DNA from: Acidobacteriota bacterium
Lineage (GTDB): Bacteria > Acidobacteriota > Blastocatellia > UBA7656
NCBI GenBank assembly: GCA_040754075.1
Contig: JBFMDH010000014.1
Span: 1 to 64,000 of the forward strand
Length of the DNA: 64,000 bases
Direction: 5' to 3'
Shown here: positions 42,877 to 53,200 of the stretch, piece after piece
How positions within the stretch are numbered: the first letter of the stretch is position 1
How the letters are laid out: every line of letters starts with the position of its first letter
The notes under the pieces: model-generated
Told to the model about the DNA's origin: nothing
Seen by the model: the letters and a program-made list of their open reading frames with translations, nothing else
Databases searched by the model: none
Position numbers and translations under genes: made by a program

Positions 42877-45054
42877 TCAGAAGGTAAAGCGCATACTCGT
42901 GGTGACAATGTTTGCTCGATAATCGGGATTGTTAAACCCTACCACCGTCGGCGACACATTCACCGGCGAAGATGACGTGTAACTCTGGAAGAACGGAATG
43001 TTGAACTTCTCGTTGTAGCTATAGTGCCGGTAGCTCACGTTGGCTGTCGCGTGGTTATTGATGCGAAATGACAGTCGGGCTTCCGGGTTGTGTCTCTTCA
43101 AGGGAAGAGAGGTGATGAAATCATTGGGTAAAGGAGCCGGGAAGAAGCCAACGCCTCCGGGCGCACCCAAATCTTTGATGTAACGATAGACGAAAAACAG
43201 GTCTAAACGATTGGTTACGCCAACTCGCGAATCGAAGAACATGAAGTGTTGCCGCGAGTAATAACGCGACCTTCCGGTATTCAACACACTGCTGATGAAG
43301 TAGGCAATGTTGGCAGTCGATTTTACCGAATCATAATTATAACCGCCGGTAATCCAGAATCGCGCCTGCGGTTCCCACACGAGCGTCGTCGAAAAAGCGC
43401 GATAGTCGGAATCATTTTCAACCTGCGGCGTCGGATTGGTTTTATCGGTTGCCGTGAAAGTGGTGTTGAAAGAAAGCGCATCGGTGATGCCGATGTTGGC
43501 GCGCACGCGAAATCTCTGATAATCCAATGGCGCAACCCGAACGAAGACGTTATCGCTTGAACCATTTTCATAATCAAAGAAGAAGTTTGCCCGGTCAACC
43601 GGACGCAACCGCAAACCACCGATGAAGGTGTTGGTATTTTCGCGTTCGGTTTCCGGCTCGGCTGCGGTCGTGGCGGTGGTCGTGTTGATCAGTTTGACAT
43701 CTCTGAAAGTATAACGCCATCCGACATTGCCGGAAAAACTTCTGCCGCGACCGAACTGTAACTGTAAAGTGTTCCAGTAAGACGTGACATCCGTGGTATG
43801 CCGGAAGGTGGATGTCGTTAAAGTGTTCGTCGTGGCACCCGCTACCGTGCGCAAGGTGGTTGCGGTTGTTCCTCCCAGGTTTCCCAGTATTCGGTATCGG
43901 TAAAACCTTGAGGTATTGCTGATGGTGACGTTTTCAGCCACATCAACCGACAGCAAGGCGTCAACCGATTTACTCGGACGTTTGGCATTGGAAGTGGTTA
44001 AAATGAGCCGGTTGACTGTTCGATTGGAAGTGTCAACTCCGGCAATGATATCGTACTGATTGATTTTGGCATCTTCATCGTTGTGCATCCCCTGTAACAG
44101 GACATGCACACGATTGCCGATATTGCCGTTGATCGCGCCGCGAACAATCACGGAATCCGAGCGAATCGGAGTATCGCGATCAAAAAAGTTCAATACGGCA
44201 GTATCAGTTATATTATTACCGCGATTGAGCGGGATTTTTTGGAATTGTTCGGAATCGTTGCGAAAACCCCGAAACAGATATTCGCCAAAGATATTCCAGC
44301 TATTGATTGAGGCATCAAAGCCCGCGCGATAATCATTGGCTTCCCAACGGGCATTGCCTTCAACCAGAAACTGATCGTTGGAGTTATAAGTCGTGACGAA
44401 AGGTCCTGTGCCCGAACTGCGACCATAACCGAGGTTCACCCGGACGGCTCTTTGCGGAAAGAGTTTCAGATTGAAATCCGAGACCTGTTGACGAATATCC
44501 CAATTGTGTTGATTGTTGGCAATGTTGGCTTGCGAGCGATAGTAGTAAAACCTGCGCACCTTGCCGTCGAATTTGTAGTAGCGGGTTTTATCTACCCGCA
44601 GTGAAAAATACTGCGTTTGATCGCCGCCGACGTTTGAGGCATCAGCGCGTAGAAAATCGAACAACGCGCCTTGCGGGTCAATCGAACGCGCATCAATGGA
44701 AAAATCGAGGACGCGAAAACCGTCGCGCACATTTAAATCCGAGCGATAGCGTTCGGCATTTCCCCCGATATCGACCCAACGATAGCCCAACTCGATGGAT
44801 GACTTGACGGTATAGTTGCCAATGACGCTTCCGGTGTCAGGCTTTTCCGACTTGTCTGTGGGCTTAATGACTGCCGCTCGCGCCAGTGCCAGTTCGTCTT
44901 CTGACTTTTTCGCCTGTTGCGTGGTTTCAAGTTTTTCGACCGTGCTTTGCGCCAGGGCTTTCAACTCACCCGCCATTAATATAGACAAGGAGAGCGCGAA
45001 AACCGTCGCCATCTGACCAAGATAATTTCGTGGATTTGGTTTAAAGATTTTCAT
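42877..45054 (-). CDS. mtrB: MtrB/PioB-like outer-membrane beta-barrel
   Basis: 725 residues. A signal peptide ends about QA-STVEK. About 600 residues of alternating aromatic/polar strands follow, with turn motifs such as NNQHNWD and NEKFN, ending in Phe (MRFTF), the outer-membrane barrel signature. Its size and its place 11 bases after a decaheme gene match the MtrB/PioB porins that sheathe a decaheme cytochrome across the outer membrane. No CxxC motif that marks some MtrB proteins is visible near the N-terminus. AAGGAGAGA precedes the ATG. Confidence 0.8.
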   Translation of the reverse strand: MKIFKPNPRNYLGQMATVFALSLSILMAGELKALAQSTVEKLETTQQAKKSEDELALARAAVIKPTDKSEKPDTGSVIGNYTVKSSIELGYRWVDIGGNAERYRSDLNVRDGFRVLDFSIDARSIDPQGALFDFLRADASNVGGDQTQYFSLRVDKTRYYKFDGKVRRFYYYRSQANIANNQHNWDIRQQVSDFNLKLFPQRAVRVNLGYGRSSGTGPFVTTYNSNDQFLVEGNARWEANDYRAGFDASINSWNIFGEYLFRGFRNDSEQFQKIPLNRGNNITDTAVLNFFDRDTPIRSDSVIVRGAINGNIGNRVHVLLQGMHNDEDAKINQYDIIAGVDTSNRTVNRLILTTSNAKRPSKSVDALLSVDVAENVTISNTSRFYRYRILGNLGGTTATTLRTVAGATTNTLTTSTFRHTTDVTSYWNTLQLQFGRGRSFSGNVGWRYTFRDVKLINTTTATTAAEPETERENTNTFIGGLRLRPVDRANFFFDYENGSSDNVFVRVAPLDYQRFRVRANIGITDALSFNTTFTATDKTNPTPQVENDSDYRAFSTTLVWEPQARFWITGGYNYDSVKSTANIAYFISSVLNTGRSRYYSRQHFMFFDSRVGVTNRLDLFFVYRYIKDLGAPGGVGFFPAPLPNDFITSLPLKRHNPEARLSFRINNHATANVSYRHYSYNEKFNIPFFQSYTSSSPVNVSPTVVGFNNPDYRANIVTTSMRFTF

Positions 45055-45065
45055 GGTTTCTCTCC

Positions 45066-46124
45066 TTATGGTCTATAAAATGCCGGATGCGAATTCGACC
45101 CGTGAATGAAGGTGTGGCACTGGGTGCAGTTCTGGAAACGGGCAGCCGCTAAATTATGGAATGAAGGGGTTGGTGGCCCTTCTCCGGCACCGGTTTCAGG
45201 AATCCCCGGAGTGTTTGAATGGCATTCAAGACAAAGCAATCTGACTTCATTGCGTTTCAACATTCGCGGATTGGTTGAACCATGCGGCGTGTGACAAGCC
45301 TGACAGCCTTCGACTTTTACAGGCGCATGTTCATAAACGAAGGGTCCCGCTTTGTCGGCGTGACATTTCACACAACCGACTTCGCCGCCCACCCAACCGC
45401 GTAGTTGTTTCTGTTGGAAGCTGCCGTGTTGATTGTGACAATCACTGCATTTCATGCCGCCTTCGGGAACCTTGTGATGGAAAGGTCGCGCAAAGGATGC
45501 CTTCTGGTCGGCGTGGCATTTATAGCAACCTTCCGGCTCTTTATCTTTCAATAAAAATTCCGTCACTTTCGGTGAATGCGATGAATGACAATCCTGACAG
45601 GCAACCCCGTGGCGCGCGTGTTCACTGCGACGATAGTTGAAGCGTTCTTCGCTGCGCCCTTGCTGATTTTCGTGACATTGTAAACAGACCTGACTGGATT
45701 GCGCCGGCGACAGGCTTTTAAACGAGCGCATCTTGGCTTCGTTGGCTTTCGACGTATCGGCATAGAGCGCCTGAGCTTCAGCGTCTTTACCTTCCGCCAT
45801 CAGTTTTTGCGCTGTCTTGTAATAATCAACGTGGGCTTTGGCTCCCTCGTGACAGGCTTCACACCCCTGTTTTTCAGCCGACCCATTTTTACCGCTTAGC
45901 TTGCGATGCGCGGTTATTCCGAGGTGGGTTGCCTGATTGGCGTGACAATCAGCGCAGGAATCACTGCCAACATATTGACTCGTATCTGCGGGCGGTGAGT
46001 TGGGTTCAGGTTGCATGCTTTCTGCCAGAACGGTTGCCGAGCCGCCGCTTGGCGATGACATAAGCGGCGTTAAAGCAAGCAAACAGAACGCCAATGCTAC
46101 TACAACTATTTTAAGAGTTCGCAT
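45066..46124 (-). CDS. mtrA: Decaheme cytochrome c, MtrA/DmsE-like
   Basis: 352 residues with a signal peptide and ten CXXCH motifs: CADCH, CEACH, CLQCH, CQDCH, CYKCH, CSDCH, CVKCH, CQACH, CLECH and CTQCH. Family cues are [36 protein letters not shown] and [16 protein letters not shown]. DmsE/MtrA proteins sit inside the outer-membrane barrel and carry electrons across it. The barrel gene follows 11 bases later. The insert about residues 100-145 is charged and helical, unusual for the family. CAGGAGGCATC precedes the ATG. Confidence 0.85.
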   Translation of the reverse strand: MRTLKIVVVALAFCLLALTPLMSSPSGGSATVLAESMQPEPNSPPADTSQYVGSDSCADCHANQATHLGITAHRKLSGKNGSAEKQGCEACHEGAKAHVDYYKTAQKLMAEGKDAEAQALYADTSKANEAKMRSFKSLSPAQSSQVCLQCHENQQGRSEERFNYRRSEHARHGVACQDCHSSHSPKVTEFLLKDKEPEGCYKCHADQKASFARPFHHKVPEGGMKCSDCHNQHGSFQQKQLRGWVGGEVGCVKCHADKAGPFVYEHAPVKVEGCQACHTPHGSTNPRMLKRNEVRLLCLECHSNTPGIPETGAGEGPPTPSFHNLAAARFQNCTQCHTFIHGSNSHPAFYRP

Positions 46125-46595
46125 TATGATGCCTCCTGTTGTGAAAAAAGAATCGATTCTTTAAAACCGAAACTTCAAATAAGGGCTGTTGGGTTTTCTC
46201 GGTGCTCAAATACTCAAGATCGCCACAGCAAAATCAAACTAGCCATACTGCGGAAACCGGCTAATTTGATGAATTACCCCAAAAAAGTGCGTAGTTTTTC
46301 TCAGAAGCCGGAAGCTGGTTCACTGCTTCTGTAAAAAAGTAATGATTAAGAAAGAACAAGTTTACAAACCTTGATTATTGCCAGTTCAAGTTTGACAATA
46401 ACCCTGTAACCGACTGCTCTTAGATTGCGCACATCCTTGATCTCGATACGTTGTTGAATTTTTCCCCCAGGCGATGATTTAACCGTTTGGTGATTGGCAT
46501 TATGGTTAAATTCTCCCTCCGGCAGCCTATGAAACCTCTGCCAGAGCAATTACTGTTCCCCTGTAAGTAGCGAAAAAATTCCCAGATGCCAACCT
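46125..46595. other. Intergenic region upstream of decaheme gene
   Basis: 471 bases between the pentaheme and decaheme genes. AAGAATCGATTCTTT near 46150 is palindromic and could be an operator. The short frame at 46346-46549 has no ribosome site or family features. No named RNA motif recognised. Confidence 0.5.
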
Positions 46596-47399
46596 TTATT
46601 GCGGATACAAACGGTTTCTCAGCACGTCTTTTACCCGGGTGCCCGCTTCAAATACCGCATCGGCTTTTTTGCGTGTGTCATCCAGCGTAAAGGTGTGCCA
46701 ACTGGCTTTGGCATCTTTCAGCATCTCGCGCACATTCTTTACTTTGACCTCTTCGGCGCTGACATTCACCTTCTTGTTCTGGGCGTCTTTAATCAACCCT
46801 TCAGCCCAGACCACTACGCCGTTGGCGCGGCGCAAGGCGTTTAAGGTCTCAACCGATTTTTTACTGATTTCAGGGTTGCGCGGCATCACGCCCTTATTGG
46901 CATCATGACAACTCGAACAAACGGTGGCGATGTCTTCAACCGAGTAAATAATTTCCGACCCCATATGTTGGTGACAGGTATTGCAACTCGGTCCGACATT
47001 TGCGCCTTTGAGTTGTTGCGCATGTTTGCTGTTGACAAAAGCCGTCATTATCGGTTGATGACAGGCACCACAAGTGGCTGGCAAATTTTTCGGATGCAAT
47101 TTGCTGTCACCGGCTTTGGGCGATAGCACGCCCATATGCGCTAGTTTCTTGTCATTTGAAGTCGCATTGCCGCCGTGACATTTATCGCAGCCGATGCCTT
47201 CGATTTTGTGGACAGACATATGCCATTCATAATAGCGACTGCCTTCGAGCGCCGACCCTTCGGCACGCGAATGACAATTTACACAACTGTTATTTTTGAA
47301 TGCGGATAAATCCTGAATAGGGGCAGCCGAGAAAATTTTTGAGACCGACATCATCCCAAAGAATAGAAAAAACACCAATAAAATAGACCTTTTCAGCAT
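46596..47399 (-). CDS. Pentaheme cytochrome c with helical C-terminus
   Basis: 267 residues with a signal peptide (ILLVFFLFFGMMSVSKI). Five CXXCH motifs: CVNCH, CDKCH, CGACH, CNTCH and CSSCH, followed by about 95 residues of charged helix without hemes (NALRRANGVVVWAEGLIKD onward). The helix may mediate oligomerisation. Its first hemes resemble those of the nonaheme protein at 39241 (both have CxKCHGGxx-like spacing), so a shared origin is possible. GGAGGTGAG precedes the ATG. It heads the leftward run of cytochrome genes. Confidence 0.8.
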   Translation of the reverse strand: MLKRSILLVFFLFFGMMSVSKIFSAAPIQDLSAFKNNSCVNCHSRAEGSALEGSRYYEWHMSVHKIEGIGCDKCHGGNATSNDKKLAHMGVLSPKAGDSKLHPKNLPATCGACHQPIMTAFVNSKHAQQLKGANVGPSCNTCHQHMGSEIIYSVEDIATVCSSCHDANKGVMPRNPEISKKSVETLNALRRANGVVVWAEGLIKDAQNKKVNVSAEEVKVKNVREMLKDAKASWHTFTLDDTRKKADAVFEAGTRVKDVLRNRLYPQ

Positions 47400-47749
47400 A
47401 ACTCACCTCCGACTCGTTATTTTTCAATAAGCACGACGTAGGAGTTTTTTACTGCGTTCAGGTTGATGTTTCCTATTGTTTACAAGGTGAAAGCCGATAG
47501 CCCATCAACGAACGGTTTTTATATTATTGAGAACCGCTGATGAACCTCACTGTTCATCGTCATTATCAAATTGCCAAGCCTAATGTTATCGAGGTCATCT
47601 TACTGCAATTGCTACAGGCAGTCTGTGAGTTGAATCACTGAAATCGGTGATACGACTCACAAACAATTTCGAGGGCTTGACTGAGCGGGATAAGCAGACA
47701 AATCCGGCAAGCGCCCTGGGTAACCAAAGCCCTTGCCGGATAAAAACAA
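47400..47749. other. Intergenic region before citrate synthase end
   Basis: 350 bases. ATCCGGCAAG 47702-47711 and CTTGCCGGAT 47732-47741 form a hairpin after the gltA stop on the reverse strand, a weak terminator candidate without a clear T run. GATGAAC/GTTCATC near 47535 is a second small hairpin. Nothing else is seen. Confidence 0.5.
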
Positions 47750-49039
47750 TTAACCGCGTTTTTTCATCGGCACATAATCGCGTATATCGCTGCCGAGATA
47801 AATCTGGCGCGGGCGGGCGATTTTCTGCTCCGTATCAAGCAGCATCTCTTCCCATTGGGCGATCCAGCCCGCGGTGCGCGGAATGGCAAACAATACCGCG
47901 AACATTTCCACCGGAAAGCCCATCGCCTGATAAATAATTCCCGAATAAAAATCGACATTCGGATAGAGTTTGCGCTGCACGAAATAATCATCTTCGAGGG
48001 CGATGCGTTCGAGTTCCAGAGCAATGTCAAGCAAACGGTTTTTGCCGGTCACTTCAAAAACTTCATACGCCAGTTTTTTGATAATCTTGGCGCGCGGGTC
48101 ATAGTTTTTGTAGACGCGATGCCCGAAGCCCATCAAACGAATCTCTCCGGCTTTGGCTTTCTTGATGTATTCGGGGATGCGTTCAACAGTGCCGATTTCA
48201 TTGAGCATGCGCAACACCGCTTCATTCGCCCCGCCGTGCAATGGCCCGTAGAGCGCCGCAGCCGCGCCGGCGATTGCCGAATAGGGGTCGGATTGCGAAC
48301 TGCCGATGCTACGCATGGCATTGGTGCTGCAATTTTGTTCGTGGTCGGCGTGCAGAATAAACAACACATCCAGGGCGCGTTCGAGAATCGGGTCGGGCTG
48401 GTATTTCAACTCCGTGGTCTTAAACATCATGTTTAAGAAATTGCCGGGGTAGCTCAAATCATTGTCCGGGTAAACATACGGAAGTCCCATGCGGTGACGA
48501 TAGGCAAAAGCCGCAATGGTTGCGACTTTGGCAATCAACCGGGAAATCTGTTTGCGGCGCGAGTCTTCATTGAAAATAGCTTTGGCATCGGGATAAAACG
48601 TCGACAACGCGCCGATGGTGCCAATCAACATGCCCATCGGGTGCGCATCATAATGAAAACCGTCAATAAATTTTTTGATGTTTTCGTGAATAAAGGTGTG
48701 ATGCGTGATATTCCAAGTCCAATCCTTTAACTGCGCTTCATCGGGCAATTCACCATGCAAAATCAGATAAGCGGTTTCGAGATGCGAACTATGTTCGGCG
48801 AGTTGTTCAATCGGATAGCCGCGATATCTGAGGATGCCTTTGTCGCCGTCAATCAAGGTGATTTTACTTTTGCACGATGCCGTGTTGGTAAATGCCGGGT
48901 CATAAGTCATCAAGCCAAAGTCATCGTCCGAGGTTTTAATCTTGCGTAAATCGATGGCTTTGATGGTGCCGTTGTCAATCGGCACTTCGTACTGCTTGCC
49001 GGTTCGATTATCGGTAATGGTGAGAGTTTGTGCGCTCAT
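47750..49039 (-). CDS. gltA: Citrate synthase
   Basis: 429 residues. Family cues: the catalytic His region GSSQSDPYSAIAGAAAALYGPLHGGANEA and MGFGHRVYKNYDPRA, with the Asp in NVDFYSG near the end. It condenses acetyl-CoA and oxaloacetate to citrate. The C-terminus is complete (DYVPMKKRG). The order on the reverse strand is nifJ, the dihydroorotate-dehydrogenase-like gene, then gltA, with small gaps, so these carbon enzymes may be co-expressed. Confidence 0.95.
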   Translation of the reverse strand: MSAQTLTITDNRTGKQYEVPIDNGTIKAIDLRKIKTSDDDFGLMTYDPAFTNTASCKSKITLIDGDKGILRYRGYPIEQLAEHSSHLETAYLILHGELPDEAQLKDWTWNITHHTFIHENIKKFIDGFHYDAHPMGMLIGTIGALSTFYPDAKAIFNEDSRRKQISRLIAKVATIAAFAYRHRMGLPYVYPDNDLSYPGNFLNMMFKTTELKYQPDPILERALDVLFILHADHEQNCSTNAMRSIGSSQSDPYSAIAGAAAALYGPLHGGANEAVLRMLNEIGTVERIPEYIKKAKAGEIRLMGFGHRVYKNYDPRAKIIKKLAYEVFEVTGKNRLLDIALELERIALEDDYFVQRKLYPNVDFYSGIIYQAMGFPVEMFAVLFAIPRTAGWIAQWEEMLLDTEQKIARPRQIYLGSDIRDYVPMKKRG

Positions 49040-49084
49040 CTTTGCCTCCTGAAAATTAGTTAACTACTGGTACAGACCGCGCAA

Positions 49085-50086
49085 TTATAAATGAGCCGGT
49101 TTGTAACTGTGGAGCGCCCGCACATATTGGGCGCGTTCAAAATCGCTGGGATTGGCGCAGTTTTTCTGGCTCATGCTGCCCTGCAACTGGCGAACCGATT
49201 CATATTCGTGTTCTGCCATCCATTCGATTAAATCACGCTCAATGATTTTGATATGGTCTATGCCGCGCCTAAAAAGGACTGAGCATAGCTGTGTGACGTT
49301 TGCTCCGACCATCAACATTTTTAACACATCTTGTGCCGTATGGATACCACTGGTTGCAGCAAGTGATGCATGAATGCGCCCGTAAAGAATGGCGATCCAG
49401 CGCATCGGCAGGCGCATTGCCTGCGGCGTGCTCAAAATGATGTTGGGAAAAACCTCCAGAGCTTCGAGGTTAAGGTCAGGTTGATAAAAACGGTTAAACA
49501 AAACCAGTCCATCGGCTCCTTCACCGTCAAGACGTTTGGCAAAATTGGCGAGGTTGCTGAAAAATGGACTGAGCTTTATCGAAACCGGAATCTTGACATG
49601 GGGTTTGACCATTTCAAGTATATCGAGATAGGTGTGCTCGATTTCAACCCCGGAAATATCCGGGTCAGTCGGGATGTAATAAATATTTAATTCGATGGCA
49701 TCGGCTCCAGCCTGTTCAATCTCTTTCGCATAATCCGTCCAGCCGCCGATGGATGAACCATTGAGACTGCCGATAATCGGAATGTTCACGGCTTCTTTGG
49801 CTCTGCGAATGTGATTGAGATAACCTTCGGGTCCGAGATGATAATCGAGCGGTTCGGGAAAAAAGGTCAACGCTTCGGCAAAACTTTCGGTGCCGTAACT
49901 CAAATGATAATTCAACTCAAAGCGGTCATTGGTGAGTTGCTCTTCAAACAGCGAATGCAAAACCACGGCTGACGCGCCCGCATCCTCCATGCGTTTGATG
50001 TTGTCAAGCTCTTCCGAAAGCGGCGAAGCCGATACAATCAGCGGCGTTCGTAAATTCATTCCCAGATAAGAGGTGTTGAGCTTCAT
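49085..50086 (-). CDS. Dihydroorotate-dehydrogenase-like flavoprotein
   Basis: 333 residues of TIM-barrel flavoprotein. MNLRTPLIVSASPLSEELDNIKRMEDAGASAVVLHSLFE is the first strand set (residues about 10-48), IGSLNGSSIGGW and ELNIYYIPTDPDISG mark the flavin end, and IKLSPFFSN holds a conserved lysine. It resembles the dihydroorotate-dehydrogenase-like proteins often next to pyruvate:ferredoxin oxidoreductase genes, whose true substrate is unclear. Class 1A/1B catalytic residues are partly changed. nifJ ends 137 bases upstream. Confidence 0.8.
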   Translation of the reverse strand: MKLNTSYLGMNLRTPLIVSASPLSEELDNIKRMEDAGASAVVLHSLFEEQLTNDRFELNYHLSYGTESFAEALTFFPEPLDYHLGPEGYLNHIRRAKEAVNIPIIGSLNGSSIGGWTDYAKEIEQAGADAIELNIYYIPTDPDISGVEIEHTYLDILEMVKPHVKIPVSIKLSPFFSNLANFAKRLDGEGADGLVLFNRFYQPDLNLEALEVFPNIILSTPQAMRLPMRWIAILYGRIHASLAATSGIHTAQDVLKMLMVGANVTQLCSVLFRRGIDHIKIIERDLIEWMAEHEYESVRQLQGSMSQKNCANPSDFERAQYVRALHSYKPAHL

Positions 50087-50222
50087 GAGATAACCTTTCG
50101 TTTTCAGTTATTCACTGCTTTGAAATTTCCATCCCCACCGGTTTACAAAAATTCAGCCCGGCTGCAATAACCGTTGTTGACTACTGCACGGGTATCACAG
50201 CCGGTGTCCACGCACTGAGGCA

Positions 50223-53200
50223 TCACTTTTGCAACTTCGCTAATTCCTTTCCACCGATATTGCCGTTACCGTCCGGCGGTTCCGGTTTTCTCGAGGCAAA
50301 GTATTCGTAAAAACGCCAGCGATCATAAACATCTTTTTGCGCTTCCTTGAGCATCCGCTTGGCATCTTCGGGATGACTCTTGGTGAGCATTTTGAAACGA
50401 TTCTCGCGATAGAGATATTGCTCAAGGGCAATCTTCGGCGCGCGTGAATCAAGCTGAAGCGGGTTTTCGCCGGTTTCGGTTAAATCGGGGTTGTAGCGAT
50501 AGAGCAACCATTGACCGGATTCGACGGCGGCTTTCTGATTTTGCATGCCAGTCGCCATGTTGATGCCATGCGCGATGCAATGACTATAAGCAATGATGAG
50601 CGATGGTCCGTCATAAGCCTCGGCTTCAAGAAAAGCCTTGAGCGTGTGTTCGTCTTTAGCGCCCATCGCAACCCGCGCCACATAGACATTGCCGTAAGTC
50701 ATGGCAATCAATCCCAAATCTTTTTTCGCGACGGGCTTGCCCCCGGCAGCGAATTTTGCCACCGCCGCGCGCGGTGTGGCTTTCGACATTTGTCCGCCGG
50801 TGTTGGAATAGACTTCGGTGTCGAGTACCAGAATGTTGACGTTGCGACCGCTTGCCAGGACATGGTCGAGTCCACCATAACCAATGTCATAAGCCCAGCC
50901 GTCGCCGCCAACAATCCATACGCTCTTTTTCACCAGGTAATCGGCGAGACTTTGTAATTGTTTCGCTTCAACCGAATCGAGACCGGCAAGTTGCTGTTTC
51001 AATATTTCAACCCGTTCGCGCTGGTCATAAATATCCGCTTCATTTTTTTGCTCGGCATTCAGAATGTGTTCGACCAATTCGTCGCCAACCACACTGGCGA
51101 ATTTCGGCAACAGTTGTTTGGCAAAGGCAGTTTGCTGGTCAATCGACAATCTGAACCCCAAACCAAACTCGGCATTGTCTTCAAAGAGGGAATTCGACCA
51201 GGCGGGACCGCGACCTTCGCCATTTTGTGTGTAAGGCGTGGTCGGCAGATTGCCGCCATAAATCGAAGAACAACCGGTGGCATTGGCAATCACCGTGCGG
51301 TCGCCGAAAAGCTGAGTGACCAGTTTGATGTAAGGCGTTTCGCCGCATCCGGCGCATGCCCCGGAAAATTCAAACAGCGGTTCCTGCACCTGTTGTTGAC
51401 GAATCGTCGAGTTTTTAATCAACCGACGGTCGAGTTCGGGAATCTCTAAATAGAAATCCCAATTGTCGCGTTCGCTTTCGCGAAGCGGCGGTTGCGCTTG
51501 CATATTGAGGGCTTTGAGCCGGGTTTCGGTTTTGTTTTTCGCGGGACAAATATCGACGCAAATCCCGCAACCCGTGCAATCTTCGGGTGCCACCTGAATG
51601 GTGTATTTCAACCCTTGCCATTCGCGGTCGCGGGCATCACAGGATTTGAAAGATTCGGGCGCGCCTTCGAGATATTTCGCGTCATAGGCTTTAATGCGAA
51701 TGACACTATGCGGGCAGACCATCGCGCATTTGCCGCATTGAATACACACCTGCGAATCCCAAACCGGAATTTCCAATGCGAGATTGCGTTTTTCCCATTT
51801 CGCGGTTGCCGTCGGATAAGTGCCATCGCAAGGCAAGGCGCTCACCGGCAATAAATCGCCCTGACAGGCAATCATTTTTCCCAGTACATCGCGCACAAAA
51901 GTCGGAGCAGTTGGCGAGACCGGCGGCGGCATCGCTATGTTGCCGGTCACATCGCCGGGAATCGTAACTTCAAAGAGATGCGCCAAGGTTTCATCCACCG
52001 CTTTTAAATTCAACGCGACGATTTCATCGCCTTTTTTGCCATAGGTTTTCCTGATGGAATCTTTGATTGCGACAATCGCTTCGGCTTTCGGCAAGACGCC
52101 CGACAGGGCAAAGAAACAGACCTGCATCACCGTATTGATGCGCGTTCCCATGCCGCTTTCTCTGGCTACTTTAGTCGCATCAATGACGAAAAATTTAGCG
52201 CGTTTTTCGATTAGCTGTTCCTGCATGGTCTGCGGCAACTCGTGCCAGATTTGCTCTTTTGAATAAGGTGTGTTGAGCAGAAAAGTGCCGCCCTCGACCA
52301 ACGCCGAAAGCATATCGTAACGTTCGAGGAATATCGGTTGATGACAGGCGACGAAATTCGATTGGGTGATGAGATAGGTTGAACGAATCGGTTCGGGACC
52401 AAATCGTAAGTGGGACACGGTGACGGCTCCGGCTTTTTTGGAGTCGTAAACAAAATAGCCTTGCGCGAAATTATCGGTGTTTTCGCCAATGATTTTGATG
52501 GAATTTTTATTCGCGCCGACCGTGCCATCCGAACCCAAGCCATAAAACATGGCGCGCACTACGCTTGCGGGTTCGGTTGAAAAACGGTCATCGTATTCGA
52601 GACTGGTGAAGGTCACATCGTCATTGATGCCGATGGTGAAATGATTTTTCGGATGTTCATGTTTGAGATTATCGAATAGCGCTTTAACCATCGCGGGGGT
52701 GAATTCTTTTGAAGATAACCCGTAACGCCCGCCGACGATTTTCGGCGCGACTTCGAGTTCGCCCCATTGTTTGCTCATTCCTTCGTGAAGCGCGGTGATG
52801 CAATCCTGATAAAGCGGTTCGCCGGCGCTGCCCGGCTCTTTGGTGCGGTCAAGCACGGCAATAGCTTTAACGGTTGCCGGTAACGCTTCAACAAAACGTT
52901 TAGAATCGAACGGGCGATACAAGCGCACTTTCAACACCCCGACCTTTTCGCCCTGGGCGTTTAAGTAATCGACGGTTTCGTGAACCGCTTCCGCGCCCGA
53001 ACCCATTAAAACAATAATGCGCTCGGCATCCGTTGCGCCGTGATATTCATAGAGGTGATACTGCCGTCCGGTAATTGCCGCGAATTTATCCATCGCCTTC
53101 TGCAAAATATCCGGGCATTTGTCATAGAAAGGATTGACGGTTTCGCGGGCTTGAAAATAGACATCGGGGTTTTGCGCCGTGCCGCGCAGCACCGGATGGT

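Noticed and set aside
46346-46549. Reverse-strand frame between pentaheme and decaheme genes
   Set aside because: No ribosome site, no recognizable domain, and overlaps probable promoter sequence.
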